Shown in pieces: positions 13,601 to 22,613 of a DNA stretch of 64,000 nucleotides (positions are counted from its first letter, which is position 1; the number at the start of each line of letters is the position of its first letter). Where the stretch lies: the NCBI GenBank assembly GCA_002633005.1, contig NMRA01000150.1, positions 437,707-501,706 on the forward strand. The letters run 5' to 3'. The DNA is from Phoronis australis (lineage: Eukaryota > Phoronida > Phoronidae). The notes below the pieces were generated by a model. It did no database searches and was not told the DNA's origin. It saw only the letters and a program-made list of their open reading frames with translations. The translations under genes and the position numbers were made by a program.

Positions 13601-13718
13601 TGCTGGCGTTGTACCTCGAGTTTTGTGGATCTCCATTGGAGGATTTGTCTTCTTGGGCATCTACGAGAAAATTAAAGATTTAATGATGGGGGTGTCTTCA
13701 AACAGAGGTACCAGATGA
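1576..13718 (+). CDS. SLC25A26: Mitochondrial S-adenosylmethionine carrier, nine exons, complete
   Basis: An inner-membrane carrier of the SLC25 family that imports S-adenosylmethionine into the matrix in exchange for S-adenosylhomocysteine (known for the family). Nine coding exons join in phase to give 280 residues, close to the roughly 274 of the human protein: 1576-1617, 5040-5196, 5460-5572, 6496-6600, 7652-7744, 7987-8056, 9490-9554, 11819-11892, 13595-13718. The three carrier signatures are visible: PIDTVK at residues 29-34, PTEVIK at 112-117 and PLDVAK at 203-208. The stretch PTEVIKQRAQ and the C-terminal LFAGVVPR...GGFVFLG are typical of SAMC rather than other carriers. The start is the ATG at 1576; its short exon ends FTAALV, matching the family's N-terminus before the glycine-rich first helix. 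Intron 1 holds an apparent duplication joined by an N, and introns 6 to 8 are filled with minisatellites. Confidence 0.93.
1807..2071. repeat. Foldback (long inverted repeat) element
   Basis: The left arm, about 1807-1920, is complementary to the right arm, about 1955-2071, with scattered mismatches. For example AACTGACCATTTTTAACACT on the left pairs with the block around TAAAAATGGTCAGTTACC on the right. Both outer ends carry GTCTTT or its complement. It lies in intron 1 of the SAM carrier and looks like a foldback-type MITE. Confidence 0.7.
2308..2460 (+). repeat. tRNA-derived SINE, copy 1
   Basis: It has an A-box-like TAGCTGAATGG at 2376 and a B-box-like GGTTTGATTCC at 2419, spaced as in a tRNA, inside a block repeated at 2735 and 3904. 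The B box has one change from the other copies. Confidence 0.6.
2735..3058 (+). repeat. tRNA-derived SINE, copy 2, with downstream body
   Basis: A-box-like TAGCTCAATGG is at 2806 and a consensus B box GGTTCGATTCC at 2849-2859. The body continues to a G-run/C-run block near 2975-3010 and AATCTGCCACTGG. There are no tRNA features beyond the internal promoter, so this is a SINE and not a tRNA gene. Confidence 0.65.
3904..4320 (+). repeat. tRNA-derived SINE, copy 3
   Basis: A-box-like TAGCTGATTGG at 3972 and B box GGTTCGATTCC at 4015-4025. It corresponds to copy 2 through the local duplication, with about 120 extra bases around an N at 4184. Confidence 0.6.
5040..5196 (+). CDS. SLC25A26: SAM carrier exon 2
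   Basis: The acceptor is TACTTTTAG and the exon opens in phase 0 with a glycine/alanine-rich helix (AGAGAGLSVDIALF). It includes the first carrier motif PIDTVK and ends in phase 1 after GSAPS. A second copy of this acceptor ends at 3754, directly before an N. Confidence 0.93.
5460..5572 (+). CDS. SLC25A26: SAM carrier exon 3
   Basis: The acceptor is CCTGTCTAG. The exon encodes AATFFCAYEATK and then HMFAASLGEV, the second transmembrane helix and following loop. The donor is GTTAGT and the exon ends in phase 0. Confidence 0.92.
6290..6415 (+). repeat. Tandem repeat, ~50 bp x 3
   Basis: Three diverged copies of a unit containing CCCTGCCAGAG and CTCTAAATGTT, in intron 3 of the SAM carrier. Confidence 0.6.
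6496..6600 (+). CDS. SLC25A26: SAM carrier exon 4
   Basis: The acceptor is CGTTGCAG. The exon encodes ASCVVRVPTEVIKQRAQ, the second carrier signature, and ends GAG before donor GTATGC. It is phase 0 at both ends. Confidence 0.93.
6665..6805 (+). repeat. Tandem repeat, ~43 bp x 3
   Basis: Units contain AACCAAGCATTGACCTTTAT and GTTGAGCTTGCAACAA. It lies in intron 4 of the SAM carrier. Confidence 0.65.
7652..7744 (+). CDS. SLC25A26: SAM carrier exon 5
   Basis: The acceptor is TTTCCTTTCAG. The exon encodes GFHGLYRGF and then RDVPFSVLELPLWEYLK, the conserved GLYRG and PLWE elements. The donor is GTGAGA; both ends are phase 0. Confidence 0.93.
7987..8056 (+). CDS. SLC25A26: SAM carrier exon 6
   Basis: The acceptor is TTTTGTAG. 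The exon encodes TVWGRIQGQK...SGICGALA and ends in phase 1 before donor GTAAGA. ICGALAGA corresponds to the family's VCGAFAGG. Confidence 0.9.
8155..8565 (+). repeat. Minisatellite, ~45 bp x 9
   Basis: Units carry TTTTGTACCATGCAAGCTGG followed by a variable GGACTCAGAGGCCC. It lies in intron 6, about 100 bases after the exon-6 donor. Open frames on both strands follow from the unit length being a multiple of three and are not genes. Confidence 0.8.
9490..9554 (+). CDS. SLC25A26: SAM carrier exon 7
   Basis: The acceptor is TTGTTTCAG. The exon encodes ASAAALTTPLDVAKTRI, the third carrier signature, ending MLAQ. The donor GTACAAGTG is duplicated 29 bases downstream. Confidence 0.92.
9555..9612 (+). 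repeat. 29-bp duplication of the exon-7 donor
   Basis: GTACAAGTGAAGGTTTTTAT starts at 9555 and again at 9584. The repeat begins exactly at the splice donor, so a second donor-like GTACAAG stands 29 bases into the intron. Confidence 0.8.
9634..10255 (+). repeat. Minisatellite, 52 bp x 12, with higher-order pattern
   Basis: Units contain CCCCACTCATCCGAGATCTA and TGTCCATGTTCT. Variant endings recur in blocks of four units, a higher-order repeat of about 208 bp. It lies in intron 7 of the SAM carrier. Confidence 0.85.
10943..11360 (+). repeat. Minisatellite, 15 bp x ~26, donor-like units
   Basis: Units follow the form GTACAGTGAGTATGT with variants GTAAGT, GTTAGT and GTCAGT. Every unit resembles a 5' splice site. 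It lies in intron 7, roughly 460 bases before exon 8. The open frames on both strands are repeat artefacts. Confidence 0.85.
11819..11892 (+). CDS. SLC25A26: SAM carrier exon 8
   Basis: The acceptor is GTGTTTGTAG. The exon encodes PGSSVAEGSIYYSMK and VVYLDKGIHG, ending in phase 2 before donor GTAAGT. Confidence 0.9.
12780..13594 (+). repeat. 68-bp minisatellite made from the exon-9 acceptor
   Basis: About eleven units of 68 bp (for example starting 12845, 12913, 12981), each containing CATTGCTTCTTTAAG then GTTGTTTGTGGGCGGC. The unit aligns to the real acceptor and first coding bases of exon 9 (TTTCTTTAAG then GTTGTTTGCTGGCG). The last units, from about 13510, are more diverged. Confidence 0.9.
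13595..13718 (+). CDS. SLC25A26: SAM carrier exon 9 (terminal)
   Basis: The acceptor is TTTCTTTAAG, and two bases from exon 8 complete a glycine codon. The exon encodes LFAGVVPRVLW, then GGFVFLGIYEKIK, and ends at TGA. The acceptor and first coding bases are the source of, or derive from, the 68-bp array just upstream. Confidence 0.93.
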
Positions 13719-14914
13719 TTACGGAGTATATGTAGTCATTTGCATTTTATGCCAAGTTTAAATTCGCAGAAATACAGTACCCCCTGGAAGAAGCTGACGC
13801 CTCTTATTTGGGAGTCTTTTGTCAATTACACCCTGTTGTTAGACTGGTCGACTTTAAGCTCCTCAGCGTCTTATACGAAGCACAATTCAACAGATAAAAT
13901 ATATACCGTGTCTGAGGCAACTGTTCAGATCAGCTGCAGTTGCGTAATGTTTGGTTCTGCAGGGAGGAAAACTACTCTTCTTTAAGTTTACTGAGGGGAG
14001 ACAACTGCCTCATTTTGTGAGAGGCTGTACTTCTTGCTGAGATCCATTTTGTATAGACTGCGTATCATTGTCCTGGGCTTCCCTCTTATGATTGAGAAGA
14101 GTTTTGTTCTTAATCATGTGTCTAATTGACATCCCCTTTAATGATTGAGAAGTTTTGTTCTTTATCATGTGTTTAGGTGACAAAGAGTGCTGGTACTTTT
14201 ATTTGTTAATTCACAAGTCCTCATTTGTTTTGTCTTTTTGTGGTAATTCGCCAAGGCAACTTTATATTGCGAGGTTTGTTTTAAAACTTTTTCTTGAGAT
14301 TTTCTACATTCCTAGTTTTTTAATGTGATGCAATATAATTGATATTAAAGTGGGTGCAATACCTATACTGCAAGGTAGGCCCATGTGCTGTGCATGCAAC
14401 TGTGCAAGCCTGTCTGCGTAAAACTGAAGTAAAACCAAGCAGCACATTATAGTTCATTTGAGTGGAAATCAACATTTCAGTCTTAAATGGGAGATGTTGG
14501 CATGTTTCCAGTTTAAAATTGACTAGGTCATTGAAAAAGACCACGGATAGCAACAAATGCACTCAAGAACATGTGATACATAAAGTTAACACACCAACAC
14601 CTGGTTGTAGGAAACACTCTCAATAGGGGGAGCAACTGTGCCTTGTATTCTCAGTGCATTTGAAGACTGTTTGCTCACTGATGTTGTTTTGCGAGTTCCT
14701 CTTTTACTTGTTACGTTTTCTATTAATACACCTGAAAAGTGTGCTATTGTTTCAATTAGGGATATTGCTTATTATTATTATTCAATTAGGAATAGTGCTT
14801 ATTTTGAATAATGTTAAGAATTCAACATAGTTTTAGTGTCACTGTTTGTCAAAGCTGACGAAGCAGTGAAGATAAAATAGCATAAGGAAGGATAATCAGT
14901 GTTTGCACAAAGTT

Positions 14915-15002
14915 CAAAAATGCACTGAATATTCAGTGCACAAAGTTCACAAATGCACTGAATATTCAGTGCACAAAGTTCACAAATGCACTGAATATTC
15001 AG
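14915..15002. repeat. 34-bp tandem repeat with a perfect 20-bp palindrome
   Basis: Three copies of TGCACTGAATATTCAGTGCA, a perfect palindrome (the last diverges at its end), separated by CAAAGTTCACAAA. Confidence 0.85.
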
Positions 15003-15924
15003 GGAACACAGTTGACTTGTTAGTGACACTATTTCATGAGGTACTAAGCAAGTCTTGCTAACAAGGTTTTTGAATGCATTATTTAGAATATTGAACTGTT
15101 ACTTAGTGTATACTTATGGTGCAGCAGATAATCTTACCATTTTCACCTGTTTTACCTGTTATTGTTATCATAGCATTTATTTTCAGTGAGAAACGGTTAT
15201 GGAGGAGTGTGAGATAGTTTGAGGTAAATTTGTTCAAACAACATTTACCAGACTTTATTTGCTGTAAATGTCATTTTTGCTTGATGTTTCAAAGGTGCTA
15301 CATAGTGACATTCTTTTTGGATTTTTTTTTTAAATTTGCAACAATTACCGTTTTAACATTGTTATTGACTTCATAACTGTCATTTCTGACAATATCACAC
15401 TCCTGCATAGATCTCTCCTGTGTACCTAGGTAGTACACCAGCACCCCTAACAATGGCTCTGGTGCATTTTCTTTTTTATTGACCTATACATTCTGTATTG
15501 TTACGGATATTGTTTGTTTTTTTGTTGTAAATCGGGACAAATATTAGTGGTTCCAAACTGTGAACAGTGTGTATCTCTATGCCAGTCATGCAATGTAAGT
15601 ACTATATTACTAGACTACTTCCTGATGTATGGCACTGCGTGGGAATAATATGCTATACATTGCACTTGACATAAAGTTGAACAAATGCACTTTAAGAAAG
15701 CAAGTGTGTTTTATAAGTCTCACCTAACCTTTTAAAAATAAACTTTCAACCCAGCCCTTGTTTGGCTCAAAACACAACCAATTTTTTAGGTTTTTCTAAT
15801 TTAACACCCAAGTATCAGCACAGGCGGATGCTAAATATAAAACTGGATCAAAACCACAGTAAAATACAAATTTCGGACCAAAACTGTGCTCAATTCATTG
15901 TTCAAAGGCTACTAGTATTGTGAC

Positions 15925-16275
15925 TGAACACTGTAGGAATGAGCACAGTTCCTCAAAACACTGTCCAGTATTAGGAATGAACAAAGTTCCTCAAAACACC
16001 ATACAGTATTAGGAATGACCACAGTTCCTCAAAACACCATACAGTATTAGGAAGGAACACAGTACCTCAAAACACCATACAATATTAGGAATGAACACAG
16101 TTCCTCAAAACACTGTCCAGTACTAGGAATGAGCAGAGTTCCTCAAGACACCATACAGTATTAGGAATGAACACAGTTCCTCAAAACACCATACAGCATT
16201 AGGAATGAACACAGTTCCTCAAAACCCTGTCCAGTATTAGGAATGAACAAAGTTCCTCAAATCACTTTCCAGTAT
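15925..16275 (+). repeat. Minisatellite, ~38 bp x 9
   Basis: Units contain AGGAATGAACACAGTTCCTC followed by AAAACACCATACAGTATT. AGGAATGAACACAGTTCCT is itself an imperfect inverted repeat. Confidence 0.8.
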
Positions 16276-16500
16276 TGTGGCATACAAATGAAAACTGAAT
16301 ACCGGTAGCCTTTATTTTGTGCTACTTTTATGAAAACATAAAATTTCACTTGTCCGCTATATCGTTCTTTAAATTAATGAGACTACAGTATTGTCAATCA
16401 AGCATGGCACACTATTGTCAATCAAGCATGACAGTTTTTAGCAGTTCTGGTAAGAATGCACGTTTTGAACCAGGAAAACCAATGAAATTGTAGACAACGA

Positions 16501-16506
16501 TTTATT
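16501..16506 (-). promoter_or_regulatory. Possible polyadenylation signal of the dispanin gene
   Basis: AATAAA on the minus strand, about 375 bases after the stop codon. Other AT-rich hexamers occur nearby, so the choice is uncertain. Confidence 0.35.
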
Positions 16507-16672
16507 TTAGTCAATTAAAGTATATCACAGACATCTTAACTTAACACAATAAAATATATAACTAAACAGTCAAGTATTTTGTAAGGGTTAGAAATAACTG
16601 CACAAGACAATGTTAGTGCAATCAAAACAAAAATCAATTTTGTCTAGGGCTATGATGATCCCTACAATAGAT

Positions 16673-16858
16673 TATACACATCTGAATATACGCAATCATT
16701 CACTCTAATAATTCAAAAATAACCTTAAGTTATACCCCATTATGGTAGATGTTACAATTCTACTTATACACAACTGAATATGCACAATCATTCACTTTAA
16801 TAATTCAAAAATAACCTTCAAGTTATACCCCATTATGGTAGATGTTACAATTCCACTT
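16673..16858 (-). repeat. 92-bp tandem duplication in the 3' UTR
   Basis: Two copies, each with CATTATGGTAGATGTTACAA and AATAATTCAAAAATAACCTT on the plus strand, lie directly after the dispanin stop. Confidence 0.8.
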
Positions 16859-16881
16859 ACTCTGTGTGTAAGCCTGATTGT

Positions 16882-17276
16882 TTAGTTGCTTAACATAGGC
16901 AACAGGTACAATCCAATGTACAGACCTACACCCACGAACACCAACAACATGAAGCCGATACCGACCCCCAGCGCCCAGTGTGAGAGGGTACGTGCCTTCT
17001 CGCCACTTTCTATTGCTCTGGTCATATTTCCCATTGTGTACTCTCGCTGGCTCTCCAAAGCCTTGATGATGGCGAAAGCTCCAATTGGCCAACAGCAGCA
17101 GAAGGTAACAAAGATGGCGTAAGCCAAGTTATTTGGTGGCGGTGGTGATACCGGACCAGCTACGTATACCACATGGGATGAAGACGGCTGCTGCATGTGC
17201 ACATAGGGTTCACCAGCCCCTGTGGTTAGGGGGTAACTGGGTGGTGGGCCATTAGTCTTGTTGTCAAGTGGATAGT
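16882..17276 (-). CDS. Dispanin exon 2 (terminal)
   Basis: The acceptor is TTCTTGTGTAG. The exon holds both membrane segments and ends LLPMLSN then TAA. Confidence 0.9.
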
Positions 17277-18911
17277 CTACACAAGAACAAAAAAGTAAAT
17301 AAATTGAGAGCACAGTAATATGGTCCAGCAACACTCACATTGCTGCAAGTAACTTTTTAGCATACCTTTGGAGCTTGTCTATGTCTTGAAATCCTTCCAA
17401 CTCGGACAAATACTTTCATTGGTAATTAAGATTTCTTTCCAATACGGTAGGTTAATCTTGTAAGTAAATGTACAGTGGTTTGCTGAATAAGACTAGTCTT
17501 AAAATATCTTTGTTTACCCAAACCTGACCGTACTTTTAAAAGGATACCAAACCCGGTTTTGGAGTATTAACAGATACTAAAAACGACACTCCCATCCAGT
17601 TCTCTGAAACAACGTAATGCTCTGTAGCCCTCAACAACCCTCAAAAGTTTGGAGGAAAATCTGAAACCTCCTTTCAAAGGCTGCTAAATGGACAAGCGTG
17701 ACATACGCTTTTAGTGAATTACATGGCAACTGTGGGAAAATACCACTCACTATAATGTCTTATCTGTGGCATAGGGAGTATGAGTTTTTAGTCGATTTTT
17801 GCCTTTGACTTGGAAGATTGATGACAATGATGCATTAGCATATGATAGAACGAGGATTGGTGGAAATTATCAAAACAAGGTTTAGTATCCGTTTAACATC
17901 TAGGAAGGTAGGTAAGTAATTTCTTCATACTTCATAAATTCTGAGCTTTTTGAACTTTTGTTTTTTTTCACTTTTGGAAGAAGTTGCTTCAATCGCCATG
18001 ATTAAGGTGAATCACAAAGTCTTATCACCTTTTGGGACAGCTCTATCTGGTGGTAATTGGGGAACCACAAGATTTGAGTAGTTGTTGTTTTGTACTCACT
18101 GATTGGTTCTTCTTGGAGTTGCATCTATTATTTTTCAACCAATGAGCGACGTACTTTTAAACTTCTTTGAAAGCTTAACTGGATAAACACTTAGCAATTT
18201 TGTAGCTGTGTGAAGGATTTTTGTCATTTTTTGTGACAGACAATGAACCAAGTTGCCGGAAAGGATTAGTTCTCCATCATCAATTGAGTAAAAAATGGTT
18301 ACAGCAATTTTACATAGCTATAAATAAAAAGTCAAGTAATTTCGTGAATAAAAATTTTTAAGTCAGCCAGTTTTTCGCGGGTCAGTCGAGTTCGGGGAGT
18401 CAAACTCTAATTTTATTTAGGCCTTAGGAGGTTTATATTACAAATACATCTATAACTTACAACTTACCTGGGTGTACCTGGTTTACTTTGTAATGAGGTA
18501 CGTTACTTCTCCAACTAACAACTTTCAGGAGCACACCTGGTTTACTTTGTAATGAGGTACATTAATTACTTCTCCAACTAACAGCTTTCAGGAGCACACC
18601 TGGTTTACTTTGTAATGAGGTACATTACTTCTCCAACTAACAACTTTCAGGAGCACACCTGGTTTACTTTGTAATGAGGTACATTACTTTTCCAGCTAAC
18701 AACTTTCAGGAGCACACCTGGCTTACTGTGCAAGGAGGTATACATTACAAGTACATCTATAACTTACAAATTACCTGAGTGCACCTGGTTTACTTTGTAA
18801 TGAGGTATACATTACAAGTACATCTATAACTAACAACTTACCTGAGTACATCTGGTTTGTTGCGTAAGGAGGCGGATTCTCAAACTGTTGTGCTTCTGCT
18901 TGCTTTGACAT
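16882..18911 (-). CDS. Dispanin/CD225 family membrane protein, two exons
   Basis: Two exons (18842-18911 and 16882-17276) join in phase 1 to give 154 residues. The N-terminus is cytoplasmic in character, proline-rich, with a PPPY motif near residue 13 that could bind WW domains. Residues from about 70 carry the CD225 signature: a first hydrophobic segment around NNLAYAIFVTFCCCWPIGAF with clustered cysteines (a palmitoylation pattern in this family), a conserved loop with AIIKALESQ, and a second hydrophobic segment GVGIGFMLLVFVGVGLYIG. The family includes IFITM, PRRT and SynDIG/TMEM proteins. This member is not IFITM-specific by eye, and its role here is unknown. The gene converges on the SAM carrier. 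Confidence 0.88.
17536..17896 (-). mobile_element. TTAA-bounded MITE, copy 1
   Basis: It begins TTAAAAGGATACCAAACC and ends GGTTTAGTATCCGTTTAA, so the ends are inverted repeats flanked by TTAA. The interior matches copies at 23596 and 57255 in reverse orientation. No transposase is encoded. Confidence 0.75.
18470..18841 (-). repeat. Tandem array derived from dispanin exon 1 and its donor
   Basis: About seven units of roughly 55-65 bp. Read on the minus strand they contain CATTACAAAGTAAACCAGGT and CTCAG or CTCCTG. This matches the exon end (CTTACGCAACAAACCAGATG and CTCAG, then GTAAG). Two units keep a donor (near 18475 and 18775); in the middle ones the GT is lost. Confidence 0.75.
18842..18911 (-). 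CDS. Dispanin exon 1
   Basis: It starts MSKQAEAQQFENPPPYATNQ and ends CTCAG before donor GTAAGTTG. Joining to exon 2 gives MYS-D-YPLD. The 3' end of this exon is the template for the repeats in the adjoining intron. Confidence 0.85.
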
Positions 18912-18949
18912 TACTCAACACTGAAGAAAAACTTGCTTATCAATTACTT

Positions 18950-19232
18950 TGTCAACACATCACAACATATTCAACTAGACATTATGTGTACTGACAACAC
19001 ATCGCAACATATAGGACCAGAAATTATGTATATTGACAACAACAAATAGACAATATGTGTATTGACAAGCATCAGAACATATAGGACCATTATGCATATT
19101 GACAAGGAATCACAACATATAGGACTAGACATTGTGTGTATTGACAACACATCACAATATATAGGACTAGACATTATGTGTACTGACAACACATCACAAT
19201 ATATAGGACTAGACATTGTGTGTATTGATGAC
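18950..19232 (+). repeat. Minisatellite, ~44 bp x 6
   Basis: Units contain ATATAGGACTAGACATTATG and TGACAACACATCACAA. It lies just upstream of the dispanin start on the minus strand. Confidence 0.75.
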
Positions 19233-21132
19233 GCACCCCAACATTGTAATGTACTGTTTACACCAAAGCAGCTACATGTTATGTATTAACACGAATACTT
19301 AATACTACAAATTTTTTAAAAGTTATTTGTTACAGCAAGTGTAGACTAAAGCACATTATATTCTGTTATTTTCTAAACTGTTCAGACCAACTGGTTAAAA
19401 TGTTAATTAAGGTTACATCAGTCTCCTTTCATCACTGGTAAGGAGCTTGCGACGCACGTATCATTTATCTATTATCCGGGACATATGTCGATCATAAAAA
19501 TGTACTGTGAAAGAGATATTTAACACCTGGTTTAGTTGATGTGATCAAAACATAACACTACAGACACTATGTGTACTGGCAACACATCATGATAAGATGG
19601 AAATTCCCAGTCAAGGCAATTAAGTGGTTTCACTTTCTAAACTAAAGACAAAATGTCTAACACTTAAAATTTTATTACAAGACTAGAATACCGTATCAAG
19701 GTCATACAAAAACAAAAGTTCAAATACACTAAGCCGAGATGTAAATTCTCTGTGATATCGGTATCAGAAAGATTCTTCAAACAGATCTTTAACTTCTTTT
19801 CCATGAGAGTGGTTTTCTAAGAAAATTATGGGAAAACCCACAGAATGGCGTCATGAGTCATACTACCAGCTGCTGTGTTGCTGCTTAAGCGTACGAAATT
19901 CCACGACTACATGAATATTTTGATCATGATTGTGACCTAGGATTTGTAAAGACAATATCTTCATTGTCTGATGCTAATTAGCATAATGTTAACTGGTCAA
20001 ATGCTACCTGGCAAAAATTTAAAGTCTCTAAACAGAAACTTGACAAAGCTCATTGATGTGAGCTGTAAATAACCTGAAGTGAAGAACTCTGGTGAACTAA
20101 GCAAATGTTCATCAGCGTACCAAAGATCGCAGCATTTTCCTGGATGTAAAATGACCACCGGGCTGTTATGATTTTGTTGAACAATTCTGACTTTAATTGA
20201 TGTAGATTTTGAGTGTCTGCTCAGATGGTGGCGTGGCAACTTCTGGCGAAGCAAAATCTCAGTGAGGTATTAGCGAGCTATAGATCTTCAAATCAGCCCA
20301 TCCTTGTTGTGAGGAATTAAATAAATAAAAATGTTGGAAGGGAATCGTTAAAATCGATTTCAAAGCTGTACAGTATGAATTGAAAACTCTACGCGGCTGC
20401 GCAGAAATAAAAAAATGGTCGTGAATCTTGGCAATATAGCTACCACTGGATAATAAATAGCCTACATGACTGCCGAAATTGCAATTATTTTTGTTTCATT
20501 TTTGCATTAAATATGCAAATTATAGGTCACTTGATAAGGAAAAGTTGTGGTCTTAAGAAAACGCGATTGTCAATGGACGATTTAGGCAAGAGTAAGACTA
20601 AGAGAACAAAGAACATGTAGGCTGCGTAGTCAGTATCCTGCACAAAAACCGGAATTTATTGACACAGGTCGTAAGCCTGAACTTGTTTACAGGAGTGGAG
20701 ATTGCTCCATTGCATTACAGATCACACAACTATAGTCTATGACCGTAATCACTGATTGCAGTACGATGGTGCGAGAATGTTCACGTATAGGACTACCTGA
20801 TTCCAGGACTTCTTACTCTTAGTAACCTACCTATTCAACCGACCATCGATCGTCATCGATTTTCACATCTGGTACACACATAAACTAGAACCACACTCAC
20901 AACCTCGTCCTAACCTGAATAAGGACAAATGGTGGACATTAATATCTTACCTCACAAGAAGATAAGAATAGAAAATTAGATGAGACGTGAATCTGTACAT
21001 AAATATTTACCCGATTATTTGCGCCAAAAACAAGTGCGTCACCTTTGATTGACTGCTGATTATCGACACTTTGACGGTAGCGCCGTCTATTTGTTGAGCC
21101 GTGAGTTGATGGTCTTGATCAAAGGCCAGTCA

Positions 21133-21170
21133 CTGGCAGCATAGATTATATAGTCTATGCTGGCAGCTAG
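21133..21170. repeat. Inverted repeat, ~16-bp arms
   Basis: CTGGCAGCATAGATTA is followed at once by its near-complement ending TAGTCTATGCTGGCAG, forming a compact hairpin. Confidence 0.7.
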
Positions 21171-21614
21171 CTGTATGAAGATCGTCAAAATACAGCTAGG
21201 TACCACTCTGCACAGGCGCTTGAGTTTATCTGTTCCTCGTTCGCTAGTGACGTCACTCATTACTAAGAAAACCATAGACAAAGATGTCAATGAAGAAAAC
21301 ATAACAAGGCTATGCAGAAGATCGCTCCACAGCAGCAGTAGAACTGAAGTGGAATGCCATTTTTTCCAACACCCTTAAATAATCTACTTTACTCAAGGAA
21401 TACTGTAGTTTTTAATGATACTAATTTTGTGTCAGATTTTATCTTGCCACTTTTTTACCCACATCGGTTCAAAGCTGTATAATCAGTATACAGCTTTGTA
21501 CCAAGGCTGTGTCAAAAGCCCAAGTCGGGGGGTGCCACATTTTAAGAACATTCAGTGGAGAAAACTGCTGATGCGGCCACGTTGTGCTGTGCGTGAAGTT
21601 GAAATCCTGCTTTT

Positions 21615-21648
21615 ATGCAATCTTGAGATTAAAATCTCAAGATTGCAT
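21615..21648. repeat. Perfect 16-bp-arm palindrome
   Basis: ATGCAATCTTGAGATT, then AA, then the exact reverse complement. It could be the centre of a small foldback element or a recombination-prone hairpin. Confidence 0.85.
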
Positions 21649-22342
21649 ATTCCTGAGCTCGGAATCAAATAATCATAAAAGCAATCAAGTGAATTTTTTG
21701 GTTAGTGTAAAGAATGTTTGTAATTGCTAGCCTCACAATCGCCCACTTTCTCTTTCACAGGAACAACTGTGTCACAGAATCGAAGGAATGTGTGAATGGT
21801 TATGCAATTGTTTGGCGAATAAGGTAGGTTGAAAAATCCAATAAAGGTTGGTTCATGTACATAAGTTTATCAATATGTAATTTAGTCTACTAAGTGTAGT
21901 GAAGTGCCCGGAATTTGTTTGAACGAGAACGCGATAAGAACCAGAACTGCTCCCTAGTTTGAGTGACCTCGCCAAATTCCCTTTTGTATCCAAAGTTCAC
22001 GCTACAGGTCTAGCCGACTCACCGGCCAGAGACCACCAAGATCTTGTCATCTTCACTATTATCCACTGTTAATTAAAATGGCAGCAGCTCAGTGAATTAG
22101 TGATTGGTCGGCGCGCCGAGATCGATAGATAGAATGTTAATGAGAGGTCACTTTTTTTCTTTTATTTACATATATTGAGCTAAGTGTTTCACAGTACAAC
22201 TAGTAGTAAACACATAAAAGCACGCATACGTTCATCACAATCACACCCGGGATCAGAATACTGTCAAAGACGAAAGTTAAACAAATAGAAGAACCACAGG
22301 GGCCGGGTCCACCTTTGAACGAATCGTTCATATTCACAATTA

Positions 22343-22612
22343 TTACACAAAATTACTAGAGCTGAGTTCTTTTTTGAGTAGCTGCAAACACGGAACACAA
22401 CAGTTTAATCTCGCTTTATGAAGATGATATTTGACCAAACATATGACCAAATTGATGGCATGTTCTGCATTATGCCTGCCAAACAATACACCATGTAAGT
22501 TCAGTTTATAAGATTCACCGGTTTTCGATACGATCCAGTTGTTTACAGCCACTCAAAAATTTTAAACCATTGTACAAGACCAATACAAGTGAATAAGATC
22601 TTCAGACTCACT
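22343..22612 (-). mobile_element. LINE 3' fragment (C-terminal ORF2 region)
   Basis: On the minus strand the reading CNSESEDLIHLYWSC, then NNWIVSKTGESYKLNL, then GVLFGRHN and KYHLHKARLN resembles the C-terminal region of L1/Tx1-type reverse transcriptases: a Cys-His knuckle followed by FW, LFG and KY-K blocks. A stop and a frameshift near 22555-22570 show it is dead. No reverse transcriptase core is present. Confidence 0.55.
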
Positions 22613-22613
22613 G

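Larger units (their letters stand above)
13719..16480. other. 3' flank of the SAM carrier gene; convergent intergenic region
   Basis: It probably holds the carrier's 3' UTR, AT-rich stretches and two tandem arrays described separately. The dispanin gene ends from the opposite side. No further coding exon is visible. Confidence 0.5.
17277..18841 (-). other. Intron of the dispanin gene
   Basis: It contains a TTAA-bounded MITE (17536-17896) and an exon-1-derived tandem array (18470-18841). No further exon is seen. Confidence 0.6.
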
